From Streptomyces diastatochromogenes (GTDB taxonomy: Bacteria; Actinomycetota; Actinomycetes; Streptomycetales; Streptomycetaceae): 64,000 nucleotides of DNA. Of the stretch, positions 1-9,771 are shown piece after piece (the stretch's first letter is position 1; each line of letters opens with the position of its first letter). Position numbers and translations under genes: made by a program. The DNA lies in contig JAPTYK010000001.1 in assembly GCA_026913215.1 (NCBI GenBank), positions 2,294,001 to 2,358,000 on the forward strand, given 5' to 3'. Under the pieces are notes generated by a model that ran no database searches, was not told where the DNA came from, and saw nothing but the letters and a program-made list of their open reading frames with translations.

Positions 1-2349
1 AGGCGTGCTTCTCCTCGTCCCAGATCTCGAAGGCGCGGCGGGGCAGCGCGATCTCGGTCTCGACGGTCTCGCCGGGCGCGGCCTCGACGCTCGCGAAGCC
101 GGCCAGCCAGCGGGCCGGGCGCTCCACCGCGTCCGTCACGGGCGCCAGGTAGATCTGGACGGTCTCGCGGCCGGGGCGCCCGCCGGTGTTGGTGATCCGG
201 ACGGTGACCCCGTCCGGGGTCGCGGCCAGGAGTCGTACGACCAGGTCGTGTAGCCGAGGCCGTGGCCGAAGGGGTACGCGGGGACGGCACCGGCCCTGTC
301 CCAGGCGCGGTAGCCGATGAAGACGCCCTCGGTGTAGTGCAGTTCGCCGTCCGTGGGGTCACCTCGGTGACGGGGACGTCGGCGAGGGCGGCGGGCCAGG
401 TGGTGGGGAGGCGGCCGCCGGGCTCCTCGGCGCCGGTGAGGACGTCGGCGAGGGCGGCGCCGCCCTCCTGGCCGGGGAACCAGCTGAGCAGGACCGCGGC
501 CACGTCCGCGCGCCAGGGCAGTTCGACCGGGGAGCCGGCGTTGACGACGACGACGGTGTTCGGGTTGGCGGCGGCGACGGCCCGGACGAGGTCGTCCTGA
601 CGGCCGGGGAGGGCGAGGTCCTTGCGGTCGAAGCCCTCGGACTCGACGCGTTCGGTGGTGGCGACGACCACGACGGCGGTGTCGGCGGCGCGGGCGGCCT
701 CGACGGCCTCGGCGATCAGTTCGTCGGGGTCACGGCGGGGACCGAGGTGGACGAAGGAGAACATGACGGCCGGGAGCGGGGCCGCGAACTCCTTGGCGAG
801 GGTGTGGAGCAGGGACACCTCGACGGTCTCGCCGGCGGTGAGCGCGACCTTGCCACGCTCGACCGGGGAGCCGAAGAAGGCCTCGAAGGGGTCGGTCTCG
901 GGGCCCATGACCTGGACGCCGTCGAAGACGGTGGTGCCGGCGACGGTGAGGGTGAAGGCGCCGAGGCCGCGGGTGCCGAAGGCGTGCTCGCCGGACTCGC
1001 GCGGGGTGAAGGTGCCGACGACCTCGATGGAGGCGAGGGCCTCGTGGGTGACGCCCTCGGGGAGGTCGTCGCCGATCCACTGGACCTGGCCGTTGGGCAG
1101 GGAGCCCTCGCCGATGACGTTCCCGGCGGCGTCGCGGCAGCGGGCGCGGAGGGTGAAGCCCTGATCGGCGGGGGCGAGTTCCTCGCTGGGGTCGGCGCCG
1201 ATCGCGTAGCTCAGCGCGCCTTCGGGGAGGGCGGCGGTGAGGCCGTCGAGCGGGGAGACGACGTGCTCGGGGAAGACCTGGGCGGAGCCGCCGCCGAGGA
1301 CGCGGGCGTCGCGGGCGGCGGCGCCGGAGAGGGCGACGGTGCCGGGCCTCAGGGGCAGGGCGCCGTTCTCGTTCCGTACGAGGACGAAGCCGCGGCGGGC
1401 GATCTCGCGGGCGAGGGCGTCGCCGTCGAGGGCGGCAGGGTGCTCGGTGACGACCGGCGGGGCGCCTTCGAGGGCGCCGACGCGGGCGGCGAGTCGCAGG
1501 ACGTTGCGCACGGCCGTGTCGACGGCGGACTCCTCGACCTCGCCGGCGCGGACGGCGGCGGCGAGGGCCGGGCCGTAGACGGTGTCGGGGCCGGGCATGG
1601 CGACGTCGAGGCCGCCGGCGATGTCGGCGGTGGTGGAGCGGGCGGCCATCCAGTCGGAGACGTTGTAGCCGTCGAAGCCCCACTCGCCGCGCAGGACCTC
1701 GTTCACGAGCTCGTGGTGCTCGGTCATGGTCACGCCGTTGACCTGGTTGTAGGCGGTCATGATGCCCCAGGGGCGGGCGTTCTCGACGATGGCCTCGAAG
1801 GGGGCGAGGTAGAGCTCGCGGAGCGGGCGCGGGGCGATCCGGTTGTCGACGGTGAAGCGGTCGGTCTCGGCGTCGTTGGCGACGAAGTGCTTGACGGTGG
1901 TGCCGACGCCGCCGTCCTGGACGCCCTGGACGTAGCCGGTGCCGATGGCGCCGGTGAGGTACGGGTCCTCGCTGTAGGCCTCGAAGTGGCGGCCGCCGAG
2001 CGGGGTGCGGTGCAGGTTGACCGTGGGCGCGAGGAGGACGTGGACGCCCTGCGGCGGGCCTCCTGGGCGAGGAGGCGGCGGCGCGGCGGGCGAGCGCCGG
2101 GTCCCAGGTGGCGGCGAGGGCGGTCGGGGACGGGAGCGCGATCGACGGGTCGTCGGCGGTCCAGCGGACGCCCCGGACGCCGATGGGGCCGTCCGACATG
2201 ACCAGGGACTTCAGGCCGATCTCCGGCAGGGCGGGCAGGGACCACATGTCCTGGCCCGCGAGCAGCCTGGTCTTGGCGTCCAGGTCGAGCTTGCCGAGCG
2301 CCGCCTCGACGACGGTGTTCCTCATGGTCTCCGCGCTGGCGTCCGCCAT
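1..2349 (-). CDS. Glycoside hydrolase family 3 beta-glucosidase (partial, frameshifted)
   Basis: The gene runs off the left edge, so the C-terminus is missing. The ATG at 2349 has a GAGGAG ribosome site about 9 nt upstream. The reading shows a GH3 N-terminal barrel starting near KTRLLAGQDMWSLP and the nucleophile segment GFDGYNVSDW near 1650, where the Asp of SDW is the expected catalytic residue. A PA14-like insert (about 1170-930) interrupts the second GH3 domain, and a fibronectin-III-like tail follows near the edge. This layout fits enzymes that release glucose or related sugars from beta-linked oligosaccharides. No signal peptide is visible, so it is probably cytoplasmic. The frame breaks near 2073, 2052 and 230, each repaired by one added base. 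A divergent TetR gene and an operator-like palindrome lie upstream. The family call is firm; the sugar specificity is unknown. Confidence 0.88.
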
Positions 2350-2408
2350 GGCCGTGCCTCCTCGTTGACGTACCGATGACCCCCGACGCGCCCATCGTGC
2401 ACCCGGTT

Positions 2409-2453
2409 ACCTGTAGATCGGTAGGTTACGTAACCATTCCGTTATCTACAGGT
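2409..2453. promoter_or_regulatory. Nested palindromic operator between GH3 and TetR genes
   Basis: Perfect 10-bp inverted arms ACCTGTAGAT (2409-2418) and ATCTACAGGT (2444-2453) enclose a second perfect 12-bp palindrome GGTTACGTAACC (2424-2435). A further GGTTAC lies at 2405-2410. The element sits in the divergent gap between the glycosidase and the TetR gene, where a TetR autoregulator would be expected to bind. The palindromes are seen directly; binding is inferred. Confidence 0.6.
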
Positions 2454-2507
2454 CATGGCGAGGAGGTACCGTCCTGTCGGACGAACCCGAGGAAGGAGGC
2501 CACGGCG

Positions 2508-3083
2508 ATGGTGCGGGCCAGGAGCGAGGAGCGGCGCGCGGACATCCTGCGCGCCGCCCTCGAAGTGATCGCCGAGCGCGGCTACCGGGGCGCCTCGCTG
2601 GGCTCCGTCGCCGAGCGGGTCGGGCTGACCCAGCAGGGGCTGCTGCACTACTTCCCGACGAAGGAGGCGCTGCTCGTCGCCGTCCTGGAGGAGCGGGACC
2701 GCTGGGACACCAGCGGGGGCCGGGACCGCGAGGGCTGGCGGCTCGACCTCCTGGAGTCCCTCGTCGAGTACAACGCGATGCGCCCGGGGATCGTGCAGAC
2801 CTTCTCCGCGCTGCTCGGCGAGAGCGTCACCGACGGACACCCGGCGCGGGAGTTCTTCACCGAGCGGTACGCGCAGGTCCGGGTCAACATGGCGGACATC
2901 CTGCGCCTGGAGTTCGGCGAGCGGCTGCCCGGCGGCCTCACCCCGGAGCGCGCGGCCCCGCTGCTCACGGCGGTGATGGACGGCCTCCAGTACCAGTGGC
3001 TCCTGGACCCGTCGGCGGTGGACATGCCGGGCGCCTTCCGGGACTTCCTGCGGCTCCTCGGCGGCTCCGAGGAGCGCGGCTAG
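2508..3083 (+). CDS. TetR/AcrR family transcriptional regulator
   Basis: This is an intact 191-residue protein. The ATG at 2508 was chosen because GGAAGGAGG lies 8-9 nt upstream. The N-terminal third is a TetR helix-turn-helix with [15 protein letters not shown] near residues 33-47, followed by a helical ligand-binding half ending [13 protein letters not shown]. The gene is divergent from the GH3 beta-glucosidase with a nested palindrome between them, so it probably represses that gene and itself. Its ligand may be a sugar or glycoside, which is inference. It converges on the next gene, and the two stop codons overlap at 3080-3083. Confidence 0.9.
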   Translation: MVRARSEERRADILRAALEVIAERGYRGASLGSVAERVGLTQQGLLHYFPTKEALLVAVLEERDRWDTSGGRDREGWRLDLLESLVEYNAMRPGIVQTFSALLGESVTDGHPAREFFTERYAQVRVNMADILRLEFGERLPGGLTPERAAPLLTAVMDGLQYQWLLDPSAVDMPGAFRDFLRLLGGSEERG

Positions 3084-3869
3084 CGGACGACCGCCGCCAG
3101 GTCCTCGCCGAGCAGGGCCGGGTCCCGCGTCAGGGAGGCGTGGACGGCCTCCAGGACGGGGAGCTCCGCCGTCGCCGTGGCCAGGGCGACGTCCTTCGCG
3201 GCGAGGGCGACGGGGAAGTACGAGCCGGTGGCGGTGGCCCGGCCGACGGCGCCCGCGAGGGGGCCCGCGCCGAGGTGCGCAGCGCGAGCTCGCGGGCAGG
3301 CCGAGGGTGTCCGCGAGCGCGAGGCCCTCGGCGACGAGGGCGACCCCGCCGATGACGGCGTTGATGAGGACGAGCTTGAGGGCGGCGCCCGTGCCGGGGC
3401 CCCGCAGGGCGTGACGGTCCCGAGCCGGTCGAGGACGGCGGCGACGGGCGCGGTGTCGCCGCCCGCGAGGATCATCAGCTCTCCGGCGGCGGCCGGTCGA
3501 CGCTGCCCATGACGGGCGCGTCGACCAGGGTGACCCGGCGGGGAGCCGGGCGGCGAGGCGGCGACGGTGTCCGGCCCGACCGTCGAGGTGTCGATCCAGT
3601 GGGTGCCGGGGCGCAGCGCGGGAGCATCTCGTCCGCGACGGCGAGGGCGGCGGCCGGGTCCGCGAGCATCGTGACGACGACGTCGGCGTCCCGGACGGCC
3701 TCGGCGGGGCTCGCGGCGCGGACGGCGCCGTCGGCGACGAGGGCGTCGGCCTTGGCGGCCGTGCGGTTCCAGACGGTCAGGGGTGTCCGGCGTCGAGCAG
3801 GCGGCGGGCCATCGGCAGGCCCATGGATCCGAGGCCGAGGAAGGCGATCTTCTGCGCGGTGTTCTCCAT
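3080..3869 (-). CDS. NAD(P)-dependent oxidoreductase, 3-hydroxyisobutyrate dehydrogenase family (heavily frameshifted)
   Basis: The ATG at 3869 opens with [17 protein letters not shown], a Rossmann GxGxxG nucleotide-binding start. Later segments [18 protein letters not shown] and [12 protein letters not shown] match the 6-phosphogluconate/3-hydroxyisobutyrate dehydrogenase fold, where the Lys and Asn of the last segment are expected catalytic residues. The family oxidises beta-hydroxyacids or reduces the semialdehydes. About eight single-base losses are needed to read it through (near 3785, 3613, 3556, 3487, 3397, 3291 and 3272, plus one more I did not place). Restoring eight bases gives about 265 residues, close to the usual 290. 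This is the densest set of breaks in the window. The gene is divergent from a LysR regulator with a 58-bp gap, which suggests that LysR controls it. Confidence 0.8.
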
Positions 3870-3927
3870 GATCTCGACGCTAGGACCGCCCGCGCCATGC
3901 GACAAGCGAATGTCTAGCATGGTTCCC

Positions 3928-4828
3928 ATGCCCAACTCTCATGGCTTGTACGAGGTGTTCCTCGCCGTCGCCCGCGCGGGCTCCTTCACCGCCGCCGCCC
4001 ACGCCCTCGGCTACACCCAGTCCGCGGTCTCGCGGCAGGTCCAGTCCCTGGAGGACGAGGTGGGCGCCGAGCTCTTCGAGCGCCTGCCGCGGGGTGCGGC
4101 TGAGCGAGGCCGGCCGGGTGCTCGTCCCGCACGCGGAGGCGGTCCGGGACCGGCTGGCCACCGCACGGGCGGAGCTGGCCGCGCTGCGCTCCCTGGACGG
4201 CGGGCTGCTGCGGCTCGGCTCCTTCTCCAGCGCCACGGCGGCCCTGGTGCCGCGCGCGCAGGCCGTGTTCCGGGAGCGGCACCCGGGGTGGCGGTCAGCC
4301 GGGTGGAGGGTTCTCCGTGAAGCACCTGGGCCTGGTGGCCACGGGCGAGGAGGACCTCGCCGTGGTCTGCCCGCCCCGGACGCTCCCCCGCCGCCGGGGG
4401 TGACGCTGCACCACCTGCTCGACGAACCGATGCTGGTGGCGCTCCCGCGCGGGCACGCGCACACGGGCCGGCGGGGTGCGGCTCGCGGAGCTCGCGGACG
4501 AGGAGTGGATCGTCGGCACCGAGCGCCTGGAGGACACGCTGTTCCGCCCGGCCGTCGAGGCCGGGTTCCGCCCGCGCGCGGGCTGCTCGCCGGGGAGTGG
4601 ATCGCCAAGCTCGGCGCGGTCGCGGCGGGTCTGGGCGTGACGCTCGTGCCGGCGCTCGCGGCGGCCTCGGTGCGCCCGGACGTCGCGCTCGTCACGATCC
4701 ACCCGGAGGACGTCCCGTACCGCCCGGTCCACGCGGCCACCCCGCCGGTCCCCACGGTCGCGGCGACCGCCTTCCTCGCCGTGCTGCGCGAAACGGCCCA
4801 GGAGCTAACAGACCCAACCCCATATTGA
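3928..4828 (+). CDS. LysR family transcriptional regulator (frameshifted)
   Basis: It starts at ATG 3928 with MPNSHGLYEVFLAVARAGSF and carries the winged helix AHALGYTQSAVSRQVQSLE at about residues 21-39, typical of LysR. The effector-binding half follows (RSLDGGLLRLGSFSSATAALV, then LGVTLVPALAAASVRPDV near the end). The frame is broken near 4094, 4290, 4315, 4400 and 4575; restoring about five bases gives about 301 residues, the normal LysR length. It is divergent from the 3-hydroxyisobutyrate dehydrogenase-like gene, its likely target. Confidence 0.85.
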
Positions 4829-4860
4829 CCCTTACACACCCGCGCGAGAGGATGAGGGTC

Positions 4861-5574
4861 ATGATCGTCGCAGCCACCCAGTTCGCCCCGGTCGCCGGGG
4901 ACATCGACGCCAACGTCCGTACGGTCGCCGGTCTGGTCCGGGCGGCCGGGGCCGAGGGGGCCCGTGTGGTCGTCTTCGCCGAGCTCTGCCTGACCGGGTA
5001 CGAACCCTCCCTGATCCGGGACACCCCCGGCCTGGTCCTCACCGAGGACGACCCCCGCCTCGACCCGGTACGGGAGGCCTGCCGGGACGCCGGCGCGGCG
5101 GCCGTCGTCAACGGTCCGGTGAGCAACGGCGGTTCGGGCTTCGGGATCACCACGCTGGTGATCGGTCCGGACGGCTCGCCGCTCACCCGCTACGACAAGC
5201 GGAACCTGTACGGGGTCGAGGCGGAGGTCTTCGCGCCGGGCGCCGCCGACGGGCGGTTCACGCTCGACGGGGTCCGCTTCGCCCTGGCCACCTGCTACGA
5301 CAACCGCTTCTCCGGGCTCGCGGAGCGCGCCGCGGCCGACGGCTGCGCGGTGTACCTGGCGAGTTCGGTGCTCGGGGCCGACAACGACTCCTTCGAGGAG
5401 GTGTATCCGGTACGGGCCCGGGACTTCGGCCTGTACGTGGTGCTCGGCAACGTCCTCGGGCCCAACGAGGACGGCGTGGGCTGCGGCCGGGCCGGGGCCT
5501 GGGGCCCGGACGGCGGGCGGATCGCGGACGCGGGCCCCGAGGGGCCCGGCTTCGTCCTCGCCGAGGTGGGCTGA
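4861..5574 (+). CDS. Carbon-nitrogen hydrolase (nitrilase superfamily)
   Basis: This is an intact 237-residue protein from ATG 4861. An in-frame ATG at 4852 overlaps the GAGAGG ribosome site, so I prefer the second. The Glu-Lys-Cys triad of the superfamily is visible: E41 in FAELCLTGY, K113 in YDKRNLYG and C145 in ATCYDNRFS. These enzymes hydrolyse nitriles, amides or N-carbamoyl compounds through a thioester on the cysteine. The protein is at the short end of the family and has no extra domain. It lies 32 bp after the LysR gene and ends before a strong hairpin shared with the converging protease gene. The substrate cannot be told from sequence. Confidence 0.87.
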   Translation: MIVAATQFAPVAGDIDANVRTVAGLVRAAGAEGARVVVFAELCLTGYEPSLIRDTPGLVLTEDDPRLDPVREACRDAGAAAVVNGPVSNGGSGFGITTLVIGPDGSPLTRYDKRNLYGVEAEVFAPGAADGRFTLDGVRFALATCYDNRFSGLAERAAADGCAVYLASSVLGADNDSFEEVYPVRARDFGLYVVLGNVLGPNEDGVGCGRAGAWGPDGGRIADAGPEGPGFVLAEVG

Positions 5575-5582
5575 CGCGCGGA

Positions 5583-5621
5583 AGGGCCGGGCGGTCGTGG
5601 GACATACGACCGCCCGGCCCT
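5583..5621. terminator. Bidirectional terminator hairpin
   Basis: Perfect 16-bp arms, AGGGCCGGGCGGTCGT (5583-5598) and its complement (5606-5621), with a 7-nt loop lie between the converging hydrolase and M4 protease genes. Confidence 0.8.
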
Positions 5622-5669
5622 CCGGGAGGCCGTCACGGAACCCCGGTCCGCGACGGCTCCCCGCCCCCG

Positions 5670-7855
5670 TTACAGGGCGCTCAGGCCCAGCGTGTACGCG
5701 CCGGAGCCGCTGTACGCGTGGACCACGTACCGGTAGTAGCCCGCGGTGCCGTAGTAGCTGGTGTCCTCATTGGCGGACGCCGTGCCGCCGACGGCCACGT
5801 CCGCCCAGGCCGACCCGTTCCACTTCTGCAGGTACAGGTCGAAGTCGGCGCCGGCCGGGCCGCGCAGGCAGCCCACGTGGGTGCCGGAGGTCGCCGAGTA
5901 GTAGTACGAGCCGTCCGGCTGGGCCTGGGCCTGACCGGAGGCCAGGGTGCCCTGGTAGGTGTACTCGGTGCTGTCGCAGCCGGTGGGCGGGGTCGTGCTG
6001 CCGACCGACAGCTGGTAGGTGACCGTGTGCGTGGCGGAGCCCGTACCGGTGACGGTGATCGGGTACGTGCCGTTGGCGGTGCCCGCCGCGACCTGGACGG
6101 TCATCGTGGACGAGGAGCCGGAGGTCACCGAGGAGGGGCTGAAGGAGACGGTGACCCCGCTCGGGGCGCCGCTCGCGGAGAGCTGCACGGTCTGCGCGCT
6201 GCCGCCGGTGGTGGAGGTGTTCACCGTGGAGGTGGCGGAGGCACCCGGCTGGACCGAGCCCGAGGAGGGGTTCAGGGCGAGGGAGAAGTCCGGGGTGGTG
6301 GTGCCGCCGCAGTCGGTCTCACCGGACTGGGCCGGCACGCCGACCGCGTTCCAGGCCGCCTTCACGGCGTTGCACTCGGTGCTGCCGTAGGTGTTCTTGG
6401 CGCTGGTCAGGGTCGCCCTGCGGGCGGCGAGGTGGTTCCAGGAGGAGGTCTTCATGAGCAGGGCGCCCATGAAGATCTTGCCGGCCTTCTGGATGCCGAT
6501 GCCGGTCACCGAGGAGGGCCCGCCGGAACATATCGGGCTGCTCGGCTTGCCGCCGCCCGGGTTGGAGCCCTCGGCGAGCAGGTAGAACCAGTGGTTCTGC
6601 GGTCCGGCCGCCGCGTGCACCTCGGTGCCCGAGCTCAACTGGGTGTAGCAGTTGGGGTCGTTGTTGGCGAGCGAGGGGTTGTACATGTAGCGGATCGGCT
6701 TGCCGTCGCCGAAGAAGTTGACCTTCTCGCCCACGGTGTAGTCCGGGGTGTCGTTCGGGTTGTTCGCGAAGGCCTCGGTGAGCGCGCCGAAGATGTCGCC
6801 GGTCGACTCGTTCATCCCGCCGTTCTCGTTGGACGAGCCGGAGCTGCCGGGGGTCTTGTCGAAGATCTCGTGGCCGTACTCGTGGGCGACGACGTCGATG
6901 GCGGTGAGCTGGTTCGCGTTCTGCTGGTTGTGGCCGAACGTGGTCTTGGTGCCGTCGTAGTAGGCGTTGACGTCGCCGAGGCCCGCCTGGGCCGGGACCA
7001 TGCCGCCCTGCCCGTTCTGGCCGTTGTAGCCGAACCACTGCTTGAGCATGTCGTACTCGCGCTGGGCCGTGTACATGATGTCGACGCAGGCCGTCACCAG
7101 GTCGTTGGCGCCGCCGGTGCCCCACGGCGAGGAGCCCGTGTAGGTGCCGCCGTTCTGGCCGCCGCAGCGCAGGCCGGAGCGGTTCGGGTCGGTCATCGAG
7201 GTGGCGGCGGTGTCGATGGTGACGTTGCCGTTGTGGTAGCCGCGGCCGTCGGCGTCCACGACCTTGTCGGTGGCCTGGGTGATGGCCCCGGTGCGCGCGT
7301 CGACGTAGGTGGCGAGGGAGCTCGGGGCGTTCCGCGCGGTCCGGCCGGTGACCAGGGTGTGCCAGGTCAGGACGGCCTTGCCGCCCTTGAGGAGCACGGT
7401 CAGCTCGGGGCGCTCGCGCTGTCGACCGTGGCCAACTGCTTCCGGGCGGTGGCGAGGGCGCGGCGGCGGTGACCTTCGCCTTCGTGGAGAGCCGGAGGGC
7501 GGGGCGGGCGCGCCGGTGACGTCACGGACCTTGCCGGAGCTGTCGGAGACGACGACCGCGTCGCCGCCGACGACCGGGAGGCCGCGGTAGGTGCGCTCGT
7601 ACGAGGCGTAGTACAGGCCGTTCGTCCAGGGGGTGACGGACGTCCGGACGAGGTCCTCGTCGGCGCCGTGCCGCAGCTCGTCGAGACCGCTCGCCGCGGC
7701 CTTGTCGGCGGCGGCGAGGGCGAGCGCCCTGCCGTGGCCCGGGGAACGGGCCGGGCCTGCGGGGCCGCCGCGGTCGCCGGTCCGGCGAGTGCGGTCGCGA
7801 GGCTCGCCGAGAGCGCCAGGGCGGCCACGGCCGCCGTGAGTCTGGTCGGATGCAA
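5670..7855 (-). CDS. Secreted M4 (thermolysin-type) metalloprotease (frameshifted propeptide)
   Basis: I place the start at TTG 7855, preceded by GGAGC, giving a signal peptide (Arg, then AAVAALALSASLATALA, then an AxA cleavage region). A propeptide follows. The catalytic domain carries VVAHEYGHEIF (HExxH, encoded near 6870-6890) and NESTGDIFGAL with the third zinc ligand Glu. After it come an Ig-like domain (TTPDFSLALNPSSGSVQPG) and a C-terminal PPC-like domain ending YVVHAYSGSGAYTLGLSAL. It should be exported and self-processed and should degrade extracellular protein. Four single-base losses (about 7742, 7497, 7465 and 7408) all fall in the propeptide. Restored length is about 729 residues. 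The catalytic and C-terminal part is intact. It is divergent from a LysR gene. Confidence 0.92.
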
Positions 7856-7940
7856 CGTCGTGCTCCGTTCAAGGGTGGGGAGACGGATCAACGCGCCGAG
7901 TATGGGCGTGCACATGGCGAGTTCGGGACATCTCACGCGG

Positions 7941-7958
7941 CATAAGACGCGGGTTATG
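7941..7958. promoter_or_regulatory. Possible LysR-type operator
   Basis: CATAAGACGCGGGTTATG is an ATAA-N8-TTAT dyad 34 bp before the LysR start, in the divergent gap with the protease. It resembles a T-N11-A LysR box. The dyad is short, so this is only a candidate. Confidence 0.35.
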
Positions 7959-7992
7959 GTGCGGACCGGGCGCCGCTGCGTACGCTGCTGAA

Positions 7993-8955
7993 ATGCAGCT
8001 GGAGTTGAGGCACCTCGAGGCCGTCTGCCGGATAGCGGAGGCGGGCAGTCTGGGGCGGGCGGCCGGACGGCTCGGGGTCTCGCAGCCGGCCCTCTCCGCG
8101 CAGCTCCGCCGCATCGAGCGGGTCGCGGGCGGGGAGCTCTTCCTGCGCGGCCGGCACGGCGTGGAGCCCACTCCGCTGGGCGAGTTCGTCCTCTCCAAGG
8201 CGCGGCTCGTGCTCGGCGAGATGGACGCGCTGGCCGCCGGCGCGCGGGCCGTCGCCCCGCACACCCCGCTGCGCCTCGGCTGCATCCTGCTGGTCCTCGT
8301 CGACCGGCTGCTCGGGGAGCTGGAGGAGGTCATGGCGAGCCGGGAGTTCTCCGTGACCGTGGAGCACTCGGCGACGACCCTGACCCGGCAGCTCGGCGCG
8401 GGACGGTACGACGCCGTGCTGTACGGGGAGGTCAACGACCACGAGGTGCCGCTGCCGGAGGGCACGACCGCCCGCACGCTCGTCCCCAAGGAGCCGTTCT
8501 GCGTGCGGCTCTCGGCGACGCACCCGCTGGCGGCCCGGGAGCGGATCCCGCTCGCCGAGCTCGCGGGCGAGTCCTGGATGACGCTGGTGGAGGACGACGA
8601 CGGCGGCCCCGAGGCGCTGGTCGCGGCCTGTGAGAAGGCCGGGTTCACCCCCTCGCTGCGGCACCGGGTCGCCGACCGCAAGATGCACTACGACCTGATC
8701 GCCGCGGGCCGGGCGATCTCGATGAGCCAGCCGACGGCCCCGGCGGCCGAGGGCACGGTCCTGCGTCCCCTGGAGGGCGACCCGGTGACGGGCCGGATCC
8801 GGCTCGCCTGGAACCGGGCGGCGGTCTCCGTCCGGCAGGCGGAGCTGCTGTACGGGGCGGCCGCCCGCGCCTATCTGGCGAACGTCGGCAACAACGCCTT
8901 CCACCGGGCCTGGTGGGACGCCCGGCCGGAACTGCACCCGGTCCTGGAGGGCTGA
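7993..8955 (+). CDS. LysR family transcriptional regulator
   Basis: This is an intact 320-residue regulator starting MQLELRHLEAVCRIAEAGS. The winged helix is GRLGVSQPALSAQLRRIE (about residues 28-45). The rest is a type 2 periplasmic-binding-like effector domain with LRLGCILLVLVDRLL and a late GRAISMSQPTA. It is divergent from the secreted M4 protease across 137 bp and is the obvious candidate to regulate it. Streptomyces neutral proteases are often paired with a divergent LysR activator. Confidence 0.92.
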   Translation: MQLELRHLEAVCRIAEAGSLGRAAGRLGVSQPALSAQLRRIERVAGGELFLRGRHGVEPTPLGEFVLSKARLVLGEMDALAAGARAVAPHTPLRLGCILLVLVDRLLGELEEVMASREFSVTVEHSATTLTRQLGAGRYDAVLYGEVNDHEVPLPEGTTARTLVPKEPFCVRLSATHPLAARERIPLAELAGESWMTLVEDDDGGPEALVAACEKAGFTPSLRHRVADRKMHYDLIAAGRAISMSQPTAPAAEGTVLRPLEGDPVTGRIRLAWNRAAVSVRQAELLYGAAARAYLANVGNNAFHRAWWDARPELHPVLEG

Positions 8956-8961
8956 CGGGCC

Positions 8962-9761
8962 CTAACGGGGCAGCCGGGACGCCTCCCGGCCCTCGTCCTC
9001 CTCCTCGGAGTCCTCGTCCCGGAGGTCTCGCCGCGCAGGTCGCGGGCGAGCAGGGTGGCTCCGGCGACCGCTCCCGGCATGAGGAAGACGGCGACGAAGG
9101 GCACCAGGAAGGCGAGCGTCAGCGGCACGCCGAAGCCCAGGGCGGCCATCCGGCGCCCGCGGAGCAGCCGCAGCCGCTCCCGGAGTTCGACGCCCCGGCG
9201 CTGGAGGGCGACGGAGGTCAGCTCCTCGGTGAGGAAGAAACCGGAGACGCAGAAGCCGATGGCGGGCACGACGGTCTGGCCGACGACGGGGATGAACCCG
9301 CAGGCGAAGAGCAGCACGCCGTAGAGCGCGACCCGCACCAGGATCCGCAGGCTGTCCCGGGCCGAGATCCACAGGTCGCGCCAGAGCGGCAGCCCCGACT
9401 CGGGGACCTCGCCGCCCTCGTCGCGGTCGACCTCCTCGGAGAGCGACTCGTAGAAGGGCTGGCCGACGAGGAGGGTGACGGCGGTGAAGGTGATGACCGC
9501 GAGGAAGAGCCCGAAGGCGAAGACCAGCGCCGTCAGGGTGCCGCGGAAGACGCCGAGCCAGGGCGAGCTCCAGTCGTCGGCGAACGGCGTCGCCCACGCG
9601 GCCAGGTCGTCGGCGCCGTACCCGAGGCCGACGAGCGCCCCCGCGTACAGGACGAGGGTCACGAGTCCGGGCAGCAGTCCGATGCCCAGCCACCGCCCGT
9701 GTGTGCCGACCCACTTCTGGCCCTGCAGCAGATATCTGAAACCCACCCCGAGATCACGCAT
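8962..9761 (-). CDS. EI24 domain-containing integral membrane protein
   Basis: The ATG at 9761 (MRDLGVGFRYLLQGQKW) has AGGGTGA just upstream; a GTG at 9770 is also in frame but less well placed. There are about four long hydrophobic segments (IGLLPGLVTLVLYAGALVG, LTALVFAFGLFLAVITFTA, LYGVLLFACGFIPVVG and FLVPFVAVFLMPGAVAGA). The order and the phrase VGQPFYESLSEEVDR match the EI24/CysZ-like family, which includes sulfate permease CysZ; the actinobacterial members have no proven role. An acidic tail (DEDSEEEDEG) follows. One lost base near 9022 breaks the last 20 residues. Restored length is 266. It starts 10 bp after the kinase gene stop and is probably co-transcribed with it. Confidence 0.82.
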
Positions 9762-9771
9762 GGAGGTCACC

